Shown here: piece after piece, positions 16,890-24,563 of the stretch
Layout of the letters: each line of letters begins with the position of its first letter
How positions within the stretch are numbered: the stretch's first letter is position 1
Origin: Streptomyces sp. WAC05374
GTDB lineage: Bacteria; Actinomycetota; Actinomycetes; Streptomycetales; Streptomycetaceae
Direction of reading: 5' to 3'
Assembly (NCBI RefSeq): GCF_004353505.1
Contig: NZ_SMNQ01000001.1
Location: 186,001-250,000 of the forward strand
Length of the DNA: 64,000 nt
Notes under the pieces: model-generated
Seen by the model: the letters and a program-made list of their open reading frames with translations, nothing else
Database searches by the model: none
Told to the model about the DNA's origin: nothing
Made by a program: the position numbers and the translations under genes

Positions 16890-17213
16890 TCAGCAGTGGA
16901 AGAAGACGCTCCGCCAGCCGAAGGGGTCCCTGCTCTCCTGGCTGCCGTGGAAGGTGAAGTGCGACTGCCCCTGACAGTTGTCCTGGTTGTACATGGTGGC
17001 GTCCTGGCCGGTGTGCTTGAAGCGGTACGCCGCACGGAAGTTGGGGTCGATGTTGTTGCAGCCGCAGGCGAAGACCTCCTTGGCCCTGCCGGTGTTCTGC
17101 GGCCCCTCCCAGCTCAGGAAGCTGCTGGCGGAGGCGACTCCGGTGCCGAGGACGAATACCCCGGTCATCACGGCGGAGGTGACGGCGGTACGCAGCGTGC
17201 GTCGGATGCGCAT
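16890..17213 (-). CDS. Small secreted Cys-rich protein, possibly peptidase-inhibitor I36-like
   Basis: 107 residues with a clear Sec signal peptide (RIRRTLRTAVTSAVMTGVFV, cleavage after ASA at about residue 30). The mature part has four Cys (CGC, one in NQDNCQGQ, and the C-terminal Cys) and a pattern FRAAYRFKHTGQDATMYNQD, then NCQGQSHFTFHG. That pattern resembles Streptomyces peptidase-inhibitor I36 / beta-gamma-crystallin-like proteins. The start ATG at 17213 has GGAG upstream. It lies between the two lectin-hydrolase genes on the same strand and is the only one of the three with an export signal. Function is inferred. Confidence 0.65.
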   Translation of the reverse strand: MRIRRTLRTAVTSAVMTGVFVLGTGVASASSFLSWEGPQNTGRAKEVFACGCNNIDPNFRAAYRFKHTGQDATMYNQDNCQGQSHFTFHGSQESRDPFGWRSVFFHC

Positions 17214-17351
17214 GGTGACTCCATTCGGATGGGATGGACGGTTGTACGAGCGGTCGTGCGGGCCCCACGGGGGCGGGCGGTGGCTCCGTGAACGGAGGAT
17301 CTCTTGCCCGCCCGGGATTCGCGCCTGCGCGGCACACGGTGAGTGGGGCGC

Positions 17352-18971
17352 TCAGGAGACGACGCCGTCAGGAACCGCGACAGCCGACTCGCCCGCCGTC
17401 GGTGCCGGCAGGGCAGGTGCGGCGAGTGTGGTGTCGGGCGGGTCGGTGGCGAGGTCGCCTTCCATGTCGACCCAGGTGTCGTTCCACGCGTGACCGTGCT
17501 GGGGGCCGCGTTGCCAGGTGTGCGTCATCCGGCCGCCCGGATCCCGGCCGAACACCGACAGATCCCCGCTCGGGTTGAGCACCACAGCCGGATCCGCACT
17601 CAACCGACCGCCCAACGGCGTCCACCCCGACCACGGCCCGCCCGTCCCCGACTGCCAGCGATGATGCAAACCACCGTCCGTGCCCCGGGCGAACAGGACC
17701 ATCCCCCCATCACGTCCCACCAGCACCATCGGCCGGCCGAGCACGGCACCACCCATGTCCACCCAGGTGTCGTTCCACGCGTGACCGTGTTCCGCACCCC
17801 GCTGCCAGGTGTGCGTCACCCGGCCCTCCGGATCACGAGCGAACACCGACAAAGCATTGTTCGGGCTCAACACCACCGACGGATCCCCCGCAAGCCGCCC
17901 ACCCAACGACGTCCACCCCGACCACGGCCCACCCGTCCCCGACTGCCAGCGATGATGCAAACCACCATCGACACCCCGGGCGAACAGCACCATCCCCCCA
18001 TCACGACCCACCACCACCGACAAACGCCCCGCGACCGCACCCTCCATGTCCACCCACGACCCATGCCAGGCATACCCGTGCTCCGCACCCCGCTGCCACG
18101 TATGCGTCACCCGACCCCCCGCATCACGCGCGAACACCGACAGAGCACCGTTCGGACTCAGCACCACCGACGGATCCCCCGCAAGCCGCCCGCCCAACGA
18201 CACCCACTCAGGCGCCCACGCACCCGCCTCCGACTGCCACGTGTGCCACAACGCCCCATCCACCCCACGCACAAACACCACAAGCTTCCCGTACCGCCCC
18301 ACCAAAGCCCACGGCCGCCCCACCGCACCACCCGGCGGCCGACCCAACCCCGTCCACCCCGACCACGCACCACCCGCCACGCTCTGCCACCGATGCACCA
18401 CACCACCCGACGCATCAACCCCGAACACCACCATCCCCGAACCGTGATCCACCACCGACGGCACACCCACACCCACCCGGGCCCGCGCCGACCCCGCCGG
18501 GGTCTGCCACCAGGAGGTCTCCTTGCGGGCGCCGGCCCAACCGAAACTGAAGTGGACGTGATCGGTGTGCGGGCTGATCCCCGTGTACGGGGTCCAGCCG
18601 GCGTTCGGGCGGTAGGACTCCCAGATACGCCGGTTCCAGATGATGTACATGATGCCGAAGCGGCGTACGAGGGCATGGGGGTTGCCGTGCCGATCCGTGG
18701 CGAGGAGCCAGTCGATCAGATCGGAGGCGATGTGCCCCTGCGTGTGGACGTCGACGCCCCAGTCCCAGGCGCGTCCTTCCTTGTGCTCGCTGTCGACCTT
18801 CCTCCCGCAATCGCGGCTGATCCCCATGCTGCGGGTGCCGGGGTAGGCGGCGAGCACGAGGTCACGAAAGGCCAGCAGCCCCGGCTTCGCCTGCGGATCG
18901 CAGACCCGTGCGGGCTGGGACGGCGCGTAGTTGTCGATCTGGGGACCGAAGTCCGGTGCGGTGGGGGCCAT
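17352..18971 (-). CDS. Zinc D,D-peptidase-like domain fused to seven-bladed PLL-type lectin propeller
   Basis: 539 residues from the ATG at 18971 (AGGAGA lies about 10 bases upstream; an in-frame ATG at 18989 lacks one). Residues ~1-155 resemble the M15-like / ARB-07466 C-terminal family: SEHKEGRAWDWGVDV with His63 and Asp70, and PHTDHVHFSF with His138/His140. Together these are a plausible zinc site for cleaving cell-wall peptides. Residues ~165-510 are the seven-blade PLL propeller, almost identical to that of the gene at 15228. No signal peptide is seen. The shared propeller on different heads suggests domain swapping by recombination or gene conversion. Confidence 0.75.
   Translation of the reverse strand: MAPTAPDFGPQIDNYAPSQPARVCDPQAKPGLLAFRDLVLAAYPGTRSMGISRDCGRKVDSEHKEGRAWDWGVDVHTQGHIASDLIDWLLATDRHGNPHALVRRFGIMYIIWNRRIWESYRPNAGWTPYTGISPHTDHVHFSFGWAGARKETSWWQTPAGSARARVGVGVPSVVDHGSGMVVFGVDASGGVVHRWQSVAGGAWSGWTGLGRPPGGAVGRPWALVGRYGKLVVFVRGVDGALWHTWQSEAGAWAPEWVSLGGRLAGDPSVVLSPNGALSVFARDAGGRVTHTWQRGAEHGYAWHGSWVDMEGAVAGRLSVVVGRDGGMVLFARGVDGGLHHRWQSGTGGPWSGWTSLGGRLAGDPSVVLSPNNALSVFARDPEGRVTHTWQRGAEHGHAWNDTWVDMGGAVLGRPMVLVGRDGGMVLFARGTDGGLHHRWQSGTGGPWSGWTPLGGRLSADPAVVLNPSGDLSVFGRDPGGRMTHTWQRGPQHGHAWNDTWVDMEGDLATDPPDTTLAAPALPAPTAGESAVAVPDGVVS
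17426..18478. repeat. 1.05-kb direct repeat, copy 2 (lectin propeller)
   Basis: Partner of 15284-16336. Internal blade-level repetition of about 150 bases (two blades) is also visible within each copy. Confidence 0.9.
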
Positions 18972-19059
18972 GGGGGTGGTTCTCCTCATCTGCTGCGCGT
19001 TCGGGACGCGACCCCGTCCCGAACGCTTCCCACCCTCCCGAAGCGCCCTATCACCTCAG

Positions 19060-22050
19060 TCACTCATTGGTCACGCCATGTGACGACACCTCGTCGATGA
19101 GGGTGAGGGCGAGGGCGACGCCCTGCTCGGTCGCGGCGCCGCGGTTCCACTCCTCGGCGTACACCTCGGCGCCCAGGCGCTCGCGGGCCTGGTCCTCCGT
19201 ACGCGTGTGGACGGCGTGGAAGGGCTGGAGTCCGGTCAGGGCGACGCCCGTGATGCCGCGCAGCCGGTCGGCGGCCCCGAGCAGTCGGGCCGCCCGCCGG
19301 TGGTGTCCCAGCGCGCCGATGGCCCAGGCGATCGTCTCCACGGTCCACACCGGGCCCCAACTGTCGTCGATGGCGTGCTGCCGACCCAGCGCGTCCCGCA
19401 GGGGTACGAGGGCGGCGGCCGGGTCGCCGTGCAGGACCTCGGTCAGGCCGGTGCACCAAATGGCCCAGGAGTGGGCCCACTCCGCACCGTACGCCTCGGC
19501 CTCGGTGACGTACGCGCGGCAGGCGAGCCAGGCCGTTTCCCGGGTTGAGAGGAAGGCGGCGGCCATGGCCCACAGCATGGTGGCCATGTGCGCGTCCCCG
19601 GGATGGCCGGCGGCGCGGAATCCGTCGCGGGCGCGGGCGAGCCGCTCGACGCAGCCCGGGCTGCCGTGGACCAGGAAGTCGTACGCACCCTCGATGTAGA
19701 GGGCCGCCACGGTGAGGGAGTCCGCCGCGGCCGCGCGGCAGTCCTCTGCGAAGCGCCGGGCCGCCGGGCGGTCTCCCTGGCAGAGCGCGATCCACGCCTT
19801 CATCGCGGTGGCCAGCACGTTGAGTTCGTCGGGCAGGTCGCCCTGCGCGCCGACGAGGGTCTCCAGCCAGTGGCGCCCTTCGCCCGGGGTGCAGCCGAAG
19901 AACCAGAAGCGGGTACGGGTGAGGTGGACGGCGATCTCCACGCCGACGGCGGCCCGGCCGGGGTGATCGCGGCAGAACTCCAGGGCGGCCCGGATGTTGG
20001 GCACCTCCGCCCGGAGCCGCAGCAGCCAGGCGACCTCCGCGGGCCCGCACCACTCCGTGGCGGCACGGACGGTCATGCGGTGGTAGTGATCGCTGTGACG
20101 CAGGCGCAGCGCCGTCGCCGCACCCGGGTCTTCCTCCAGGTGGCGCATGCCGTACTGGCGGATGGTCTCCAGCAGGCGGTAGCGGGCGGTGCCGCCGGTG
20201 TTCTCGACGAGCACGATCGATTTGTGGACCAGGCCGGTGAGGAGGTCCAGTACGTCCTCGCGGGCGATGTACTCGCGGTCGTTGCCGTCGGCGTCGATGC
20301 CGTTGGCGTCTGTGCTGGGAGCGTTCGTGCCGGGGGCGCCCGTGCCGTCGCCCGCGCACACGGCCTCGGCCGCCTCCAGGTCGCAGCCGCCGGTGAAGAC
20401 CGAGAGCCGCTTCCACAAAAGGCGTTCGCCGGGGGTGCACAGGCTGTGGCTCCAGTCGATGACACCCCTCAGGGTGTGCTGGTAACGATGGGGCGTGCCG
20501 GCGCGGGGGGCGGTCAGGAGCCGGAAGCGGTCTTCCAGGCGCTCCAGGACCTGCTCGATGGTGAGGGAGGCCAGGCGTACCGCGGCCAGTTCGATGGCGA
20601 GGGGGATGCCGTCGAGCCGCCGGCAGAGTTCCGCGGCCGGTCCACTGTCCGCGTAGGCGGGGTCCGCTGGGGCGCCGTCGGCGTGAGCGCTGTCCGGGTG
20701 GGTGCCGTCCGCGTGCGCGTGGGAAGAGGCGGCGGCGCGGTCGGCGAGCAGGCGCAGCGCTTCGGAGGGGGCCGCTCCCCGCGGGCCGGGGCCGTACCGG
20801 CCCGGGAGGGTGAGGCCGGGGACGAGCAGTACGTACTCCCCCGGTACGCCGAAGCGTTCGCGGCTCGTGGCCAGGATGCGGAGCCCGGGGGCGGCCCGCA
20901 GGAGCCGGAGGGAGAGGGTGGCGGCGTCCTGGACCAGGTGTTCGCAGTTGTCCAGGACGAGGAGGAGCTGCCGGTCGCGGAGGTGGTCGGCGACCGTGTC
21001 GGCGGCCGGGCGGGCGGACTGGTCACGCAGCCCGAGGGCGTCGGCGACCGCGCGGTCCAGGAGGGCCGGTTCGGAGAGGGTGGCGAGGTCGGCGACCCAC
21101 ACCCCGTCGCCGAAGCGGGGTGCGGCCTGGCGCGCGGCGCGCAGCGCGAGGCGGGTCTTGCCCACGCCGCCGACACCGGTGAGCGTGACGAGACGGGAGA
21201 GCTCCAACAGCCGGTGGGTCCGGGCGAGCTGGCTCTCCCTGCCGATGAACGTCGTGGTCTCCGCGGGCAGGTTTCCGGCGGTACGCGTACGGAGGGGTGC
21301 GGCGGCCAGGTCCGGCGCGGCGGTCAGGATGCGCCGGTGCATCTCCCGGAGCTCGTCCCCCGGGTCCACCCCGAGCTCGTCGGCGAGCAGCGCGGCGACC
21401 TCGCGGTAGCAGGCCAGCGCCTCGCCCTGACGGCCGCACTGGTAGAGCGCCAGCATCCGCTGGGCCCAGAACCGTTCGCGCAGGGGGTGCGCCCCGGTGA
21501 GCGCGCGCAGCTCGGGCAGGACCTCGGCGGGGCGTCCGCGGCGCAGGTCCGCGTCGATGCGCAGTTCGTACGCGTGGGTGCGCTGTTCGACGAGGGCGGG
21601 GACGACGTCCGCGAACAGCTCGCCGGGCAGATCGGACAGAGGATCGCCGCGCCACAGTGCGAGCCCCTCGCGCACGAGCACGGCGGCCCGTTCGGGATCG
21701 CCCGCCTCCAGGGCCTGGCCGCCCTGTCGTACGAGGACGGTGAAGCGGTGCGCGTCCAGGGCCGATGGTTCGATGTCGATCACGTAGCCGCGGCGGTGGG
21801 TACGGATGAGGTCCGGGCCGAGGGCTCGGCGCAACCGCAGTACGTAGTTCTGGAGGGTGTTCCGTGCCCCTCCGGGCGGGTTCCCTCCCCAGACCCGGTC
21901 CACCAGGGTGTCGACGGGGACGACCGCGCCGGCGTCGTTGAGAAGGACGGCCAGCAGGACCCGTAGGCGGGTGGCGCCGATGGTCACGGGATGGCCGTCC
22001 CGCAGGATCTCCAGTGGCCCCAGGATCTTGTACTCGTGCTGCGCGCCCAT
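19060..22050 (-). CDS. AfsR/SARP-type regulator with BTAD and NB-ARC ATPase
   Basis: 996 residues. The N-terminal OmpR-like winged helix (KILGPLEILRDG, LRVLLAVLLNDAGAVVPVDT) and BTAD (YELRIDADLRRGR, LALYQCGRQGEALACYREV) make a SARP unit. It is followed by an NB-ARC-type ATPase with Walker A VTLTGVGGVGKTRLALR and Walker B LLLVLDNCEHL, then GLRILATSRERFGVPGE, and a C-terminal helical region of about 400 residues. Such proteins activate secondary-metabolite genes. The start ATG at 22050 has no strong ribosome site. An ACTTT-N4-AAAGT inverted repeat lies about 37 bases upstream. The nearest possible targets are the lectin-hydrolase genes just downstream on the same strand (89-base gap); the true target is unknown. 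Confidence 0.88.
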   Translation of the reverse strand: MGAQHEYKILGPLEILRDGHPVTIGATRLRVLLAVLLNDAGAVVPVDTLVDRVWGGNPPGGARNTLQNYVLRLRRALGPDLIRTHRRGYVIDIEPSALDAHRFTVLVRQGGQALEAGDPERAAVLVREGLALWRGDPLSDLPGELFADVVPALVEQRTHAYELRIDADLRRGRPAEVLPELRALTGAHPLRERFWAQRMLALYQCGRQGEALACYREVAALLADELGVDPGDELREMHRRILTAAPDLAAAPLRTRTAGNLPAETTTFIGRESQLARTHRLLELSRLVTLTGVGGVGKTRLALRAARQAAPRFGDGVWVADLATLSEPALLDRAVADALGLRDQSARPAADTVADHLRDRQLLLVLDNCEHLVQDAATLSLRLLRAAPGLRILATSRERFGVPGEYVLLVPGLTLPGRYGPGPRGAAPSEALRLLADRAAASSHAHADGTHPDSAHADGAPADPAYADSGPAAELCRRLDGIPLAIELAAVRLASLTIEQVLERLEDRFRLLTAPRAGTPHRYQHTLRGVIDWSHSLCTPGERLLWKRLSVFTGGCDLEAAEAVCAGDGTGAPGTNAPSTDANGIDADGNDREYIAREDVLDLLTGLVHKSIVLVENTGGTARYRLLETIRQYGMRHLEEDPGAATALRLRHSDHYHRMTVRAATEWCGPAEVAWLLRLRAEVPNIRAALEFCRDHPGRAAVGVEIAVHLTRTRFWFFGCTPGEGRHWLETLVGAQGDLPDELNVLATAMKAWIALCQGDRPAARRFAEDCRAAAADSLTVAALYIEGAYDFLVHGSPGCVERLARARDGFRAAGHPGDAHMATMLWAMAAAFLSTRETAWLACRAYVTEAEAYGAEWAHSWAIWCTGLTEVLHGDPAAALVPLRDALGRQHAIDDSWGPVWTVETIAWAIGALGHHRRAARLLGAADRLRGITGVALTGLQPFHAVHTRTEDQARERLGAEVYAEEWNRGAATEQGVALALTLIDEVSSHGVTNE

Positions 22051-22086
22051 TGGCGTGAGCGTAGGACCTGGGGTGACCGCACCGCT

Positions 22087-22100
22087 ACTTTGCGTAAAGT
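22087..22100. promoter_or_regulatory. Inverted repeat upstream of SARP gene
   Basis: ACTTT-GCGT-AAAGT, an AT-rich island in very GC-rich DNA, about 37-50 bases before the SARP start. Candidate operator or promoter element. The rest of the 356-base gap 22051-22406 shows no gene. Confidence 0.35.
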
Positions 22101-22340
22101 GCGCTGTGACTGGTAAGTGACCGGCGCGTCGGTGGTCTTGTGCCGGACGCGGCGCCTGGTCGCGGAGTTCCGGTCGCCCGGACCGCCCGCCGTGGCCGCG
22201 AGCCGTCGGCCACTTCCATGCCGCAGCCGGGCCGGGGCAGCGCGGAGGAGCACCACAGAGCCGGCCCACGGCGAACACACGGTCGTCAGAACCGTGGTCG
22301 CGTGGGCGGTGACGTGCCCATCCGTGCCGTTACCTGCGGG

Positions 22341-22358
22341 CGACCGGCCGCCCGGTCG
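22341..22358. terminator. Hairpin downstream of GAF-SpoIIE phosphatase
   Basis: CGACCGG-CCGC-CCGGTCG, a 7-bp perfect stem about 48 bases after the stop of the leftward gene at 22407. No T-run is present, as is usual in actinobacteria. Confidence 0.4.
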
Positions 22359-22406
22359 GGGGCTTCGTGCTTGGCCAGAGGGCGGGATCCGTGGTCGGTC
22401 GGTGAG

Positions 22407-23714
22407 TCACCCGCGTGCCCGTGGCCGGGCGGGCATGCGTGCGACGAGGAGGGCGATGTCGTCGGTGTGGTCGGTGGTCATGCCGGCGATGAGTTCGTCG
22501 CAGAACGTGTCGAGGTCCTCGCGGGCGAGGGCGGCGGCGTGCTGTCGCAGCCGGGTCATGCCGTGGCTGAGGTCCTCGCCGCGGCGTTCGATGAGGCCGT
22601 CGGTGTACATGAGCACGGTGGAGCGGGGCGGCAGGGTTTCGGTGGCGTGGGTGCGCGGGAGGTCGGGGTCGACGCCCAGGAGAAGGCCGCGGCCGCCTTT
22701 GAGGTAGCGGGTATCACCTTCGTGGGTGACCAGCAGGGGTGGTGGGTGTCCGGCGCTGGAGTAGGCGAGGGTCCAGCCTTCGTCGTCCTGGTCGAGGAGG
22801 GCGTACAGGCAGGTCGCTGTGGCGTGCGGATAGAGCGACTGATGAGCGAGGTCGAGGCGGCGCAGGATGTGCCCGGGAGGTTCCTGGCGGTCGCAGCCGA
22901 TGCCGCGCAGCATGTTGCGCAGTTGGCTCATGGTGATGGCGGCGCGCAGGTCGTGGCCGGTGACGTCGCCCATGATCATGGTGGTGCTGCCGTTGGGCAG
23001 GGGGAAGCTGTCGTACCAGTCGCCGCCGACTTCGGCGGTCGCGGCGGCGGGTGTGTAACGGGCGGCCAGGCGCAGCGGGCCGGTCTTGGGGAGGGTGGGC
23101 AGGAGGGAGCGTTGGAGACGTTCGGCGATGTGCTGGGTTTCGCGGTGCAGCCGGGCGTTGTCCACGCCGAGCGCGATGCGGTGGGTCAGGTCCTCCACCA
23201 TGGCGAGGTCGTCGTCCGTGAGCGGGGCACGGTCGGCGGAGCGGCCGATGGTGAGCGCGCCCAGGACTTGTCGGCGGGCGCGTACGGGGGCGACCACGGC
23301 GGTGTGGGTGCCGAGCTGGTCGAACAGTTCGAGCTGGCGGGCGTGCAGCGGGTCGGCGGCCCGGTCGGGGCCGAGGATGTCGGTCGCGGTCAGCAGCAGG
23401 GGGCCGGCGCCGATGAGCACGCGTGACAGGGGGCCGACCGGCTCCTCCGGGATGTCGGGCAGCGGACCGGTCAGTCCGCCGACCGGCAGGATGCCGGGAT
23501 TGCGGTGGACGACGCTGATCCGGCGGGGGCGACCGTCGTCGTCCAGCAGATCGACCGCGCACCAGTCGGCAAGCTGGGGCACCAGGATGCGGCACACGCG
23601 CCGGACGGCGGCATGGGAGTCAAGCGTGCTGGTCATGGCGGTGGTGGTCTCCGCCAGAAGAGTCAGCCGGTCCAGGGCCCGCTGGACCACCTGGTCCACC
23701 TCGAAGTCGTTCAT
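22407..23714 (-). CDS. GAF-domain SpoIIE/RsbU-type serine phosphatase
   Basis: 435 residues. The GAF domain (about 20-180; LVPQLADWCAVDLLDDDGR, AVVAPVRARRQVLGALTIG) is followed by a PP2C-type SpoIIE phosphatase. Metal-binding motifs are EVGGDWYDSFPL, IMGDVTGHDLRAA, YSSAGHPPPLL, MYTDGLIERRG and the terminal HTDDIALLVAR. These enzymes dephosphorylate anti-anti-sigma factors and so feed stress-sigma pathways in streptomycetes. No kinase or anti-sigma module is fused, and no sigma-factor gene is nearby. The start ATG at 23714 has AAGGGGGG upstream. The signal is probably a small ligand or redox cue bound by the GAF domain. Confidence 0.88.
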   Translation of the reverse strand: MNDFEVDQVVQRALDRLTLLAETTTAMTSTLDSHAAVRRVCRILVPQLADWCAVDLLDDDGRPRRISVVHRNPGILPVGGLTGPLPDIPEEPVGPLSRVLIGAGPLLLTATDILGPDRAADPLHARQLELFDQLGTHTAVVAPVRARRQVLGALTIGRSADRAPLTDDDLAMVEDLTHRIALGVDNARLHRETQHIAERLQRSLLPTLPKTGPLRLAARYTPAAATAEVGGDWYDSFPLPNGSTTMIMGDVTGHDLRAAITMSQLRNMLRGIGCDRQEPPGHILRRLDLAHQSLYPHATATCLYALLDQDDEGWTLAYSSAGHPPPLLVTHEGDTRYLKGGRGLLLGVDPDLPRTHATETLPPRSTVLMYTDGLIERRGEDLSHGMTRLRQHAAALAREDLDTFCDELIAGMTTDHTDDIALLVARMPARPRARG

Positions 23715-24114
23715 ACCCCCCTTCTTTCCACCGGAGGCCCGAAAATGGACCTGTTATGGCCATGGCTGGGACATCGCCATCGCCGCGCTGCGCCCCGGCG
23801 GGCAGGAGATCGCGGTGCTGGCCGCCACGGACGCCGACTGACCACACGCTCACGCTGACTGGCCGGTGACAGTGGCGATGGGGCCGCTGCTCGACGGCGG
23901 TCGGGGGTGGGCCGGCCGTGCTCCGGGCGGTGTGTGCCCCGGCCATGGCTGGTACGGCGCGGCCGGAAGGGGCCCTACGGCAGGCGGGCGGCGGGGGATG
24001 CCGCCGGGTCGCGTGAGTTCGTGGATTTCCACGATGCCCGGCTCCTGGACCGCAGGGCAGTCTGATGCCCGGGCAGTCGCCCCGCACCTTCCACCTCAGC
24101 ACCGGGAGTCACCC

Positions 24115-24495
24115 ATGCGCGTCACCACGACCGTGCTCGCGGCCGTTGTCACCGTGGCCGTGGCCGGCGGATCGGCCGTCGCCCACGCCACCGCGGCGGA
24201 CGCCGGCCAGGCCCAGGCCGCACGAGCCCACGTCACCGCACCCCGGCCCGGCGCCACGGTCGCCGCGCAGCCGGCCTCCGCCACGGCCGCGGTGGACACC
24301 GCACGCCCGGCCACCGCTCAGCGGGCCGAGGCCGGGACGCAGACCCTGCGGCGGGAAGGCCCCTACCCCAACGCGGAGATCGCCGCGGCGGCCGCCCAGC
24401 TCACCATCGCCCTCGGCAGGGCGTCCGGCTACTACCTGGTCCAGGTGTGGGACACCGTGCGGCAGACCACCAACTGGTGGATCAACTACACCTGA
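24115..24495 (+). CDS. Small secreted protein, unknown
   Basis: 126 residues. The first ~30 form a Sec signal peptide (VTTTVLAAVVTVAVAGGSAV, cleavage near AHATA). A low-complexity Ala/Thr/Pro-rich linker spans ~32-75. A short C-terminal segment (NAEIAAAAAQLTIALGRASG) ends QTTNWWINYT, rich in aromatics and conceivably amphipathic. No family was recognised. The start ATG at 24115 has CGGGAG upstream. The aegerolysin-like gene begins 68 bases downstream on the same strand, so the two may be expressed together; a partner role is speculation. The 400-base gap before it (23715-24114) holds only an unsupported ORF tail ending at 23841. Confidence 0.65.
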   Translation: MRVTTTVLAAVVTVAVAGGSAVAHATAADAGQAQAARAHVTAPRPGATVAAQPASATAAVDTARPATAQRAEAGTQTLRREGPYPNAEIAAAAAQLTIALGRASGYYLVQVWDTVRQTTNWWINYT

Positions 24496-24563
24496 GCCGC
24501 CCCGCCGCCCGTACCGGCGGGCCGGCCGACGACTTCCTCTCCTCCTCCGTGTGAAAGGCAACC

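Noticed and set aside
15284..18478. Direct repeats considered as a CRISPR-like array or transposon
   Set aside because: The repeats are coding propeller blades and one large gene duplication; there are no short uniform spacers, no terminal inverted repeats and no transposase.
15138..19100. Long His/Pro/Arg-rich frames on the + strand opposite the lectin genes
   Set aside because: Repetitive HPR composition arises from reading the propeller repeats backwards; the - strand frames give clear blades and catalytic motifs.
23719..23841. Possible C-terminal gene fragment ending GGQEIAVLAATDAD
   Set aside because: Only about 25 protein-like residues, no start codon with a ribosome site, and no match that I recognise.
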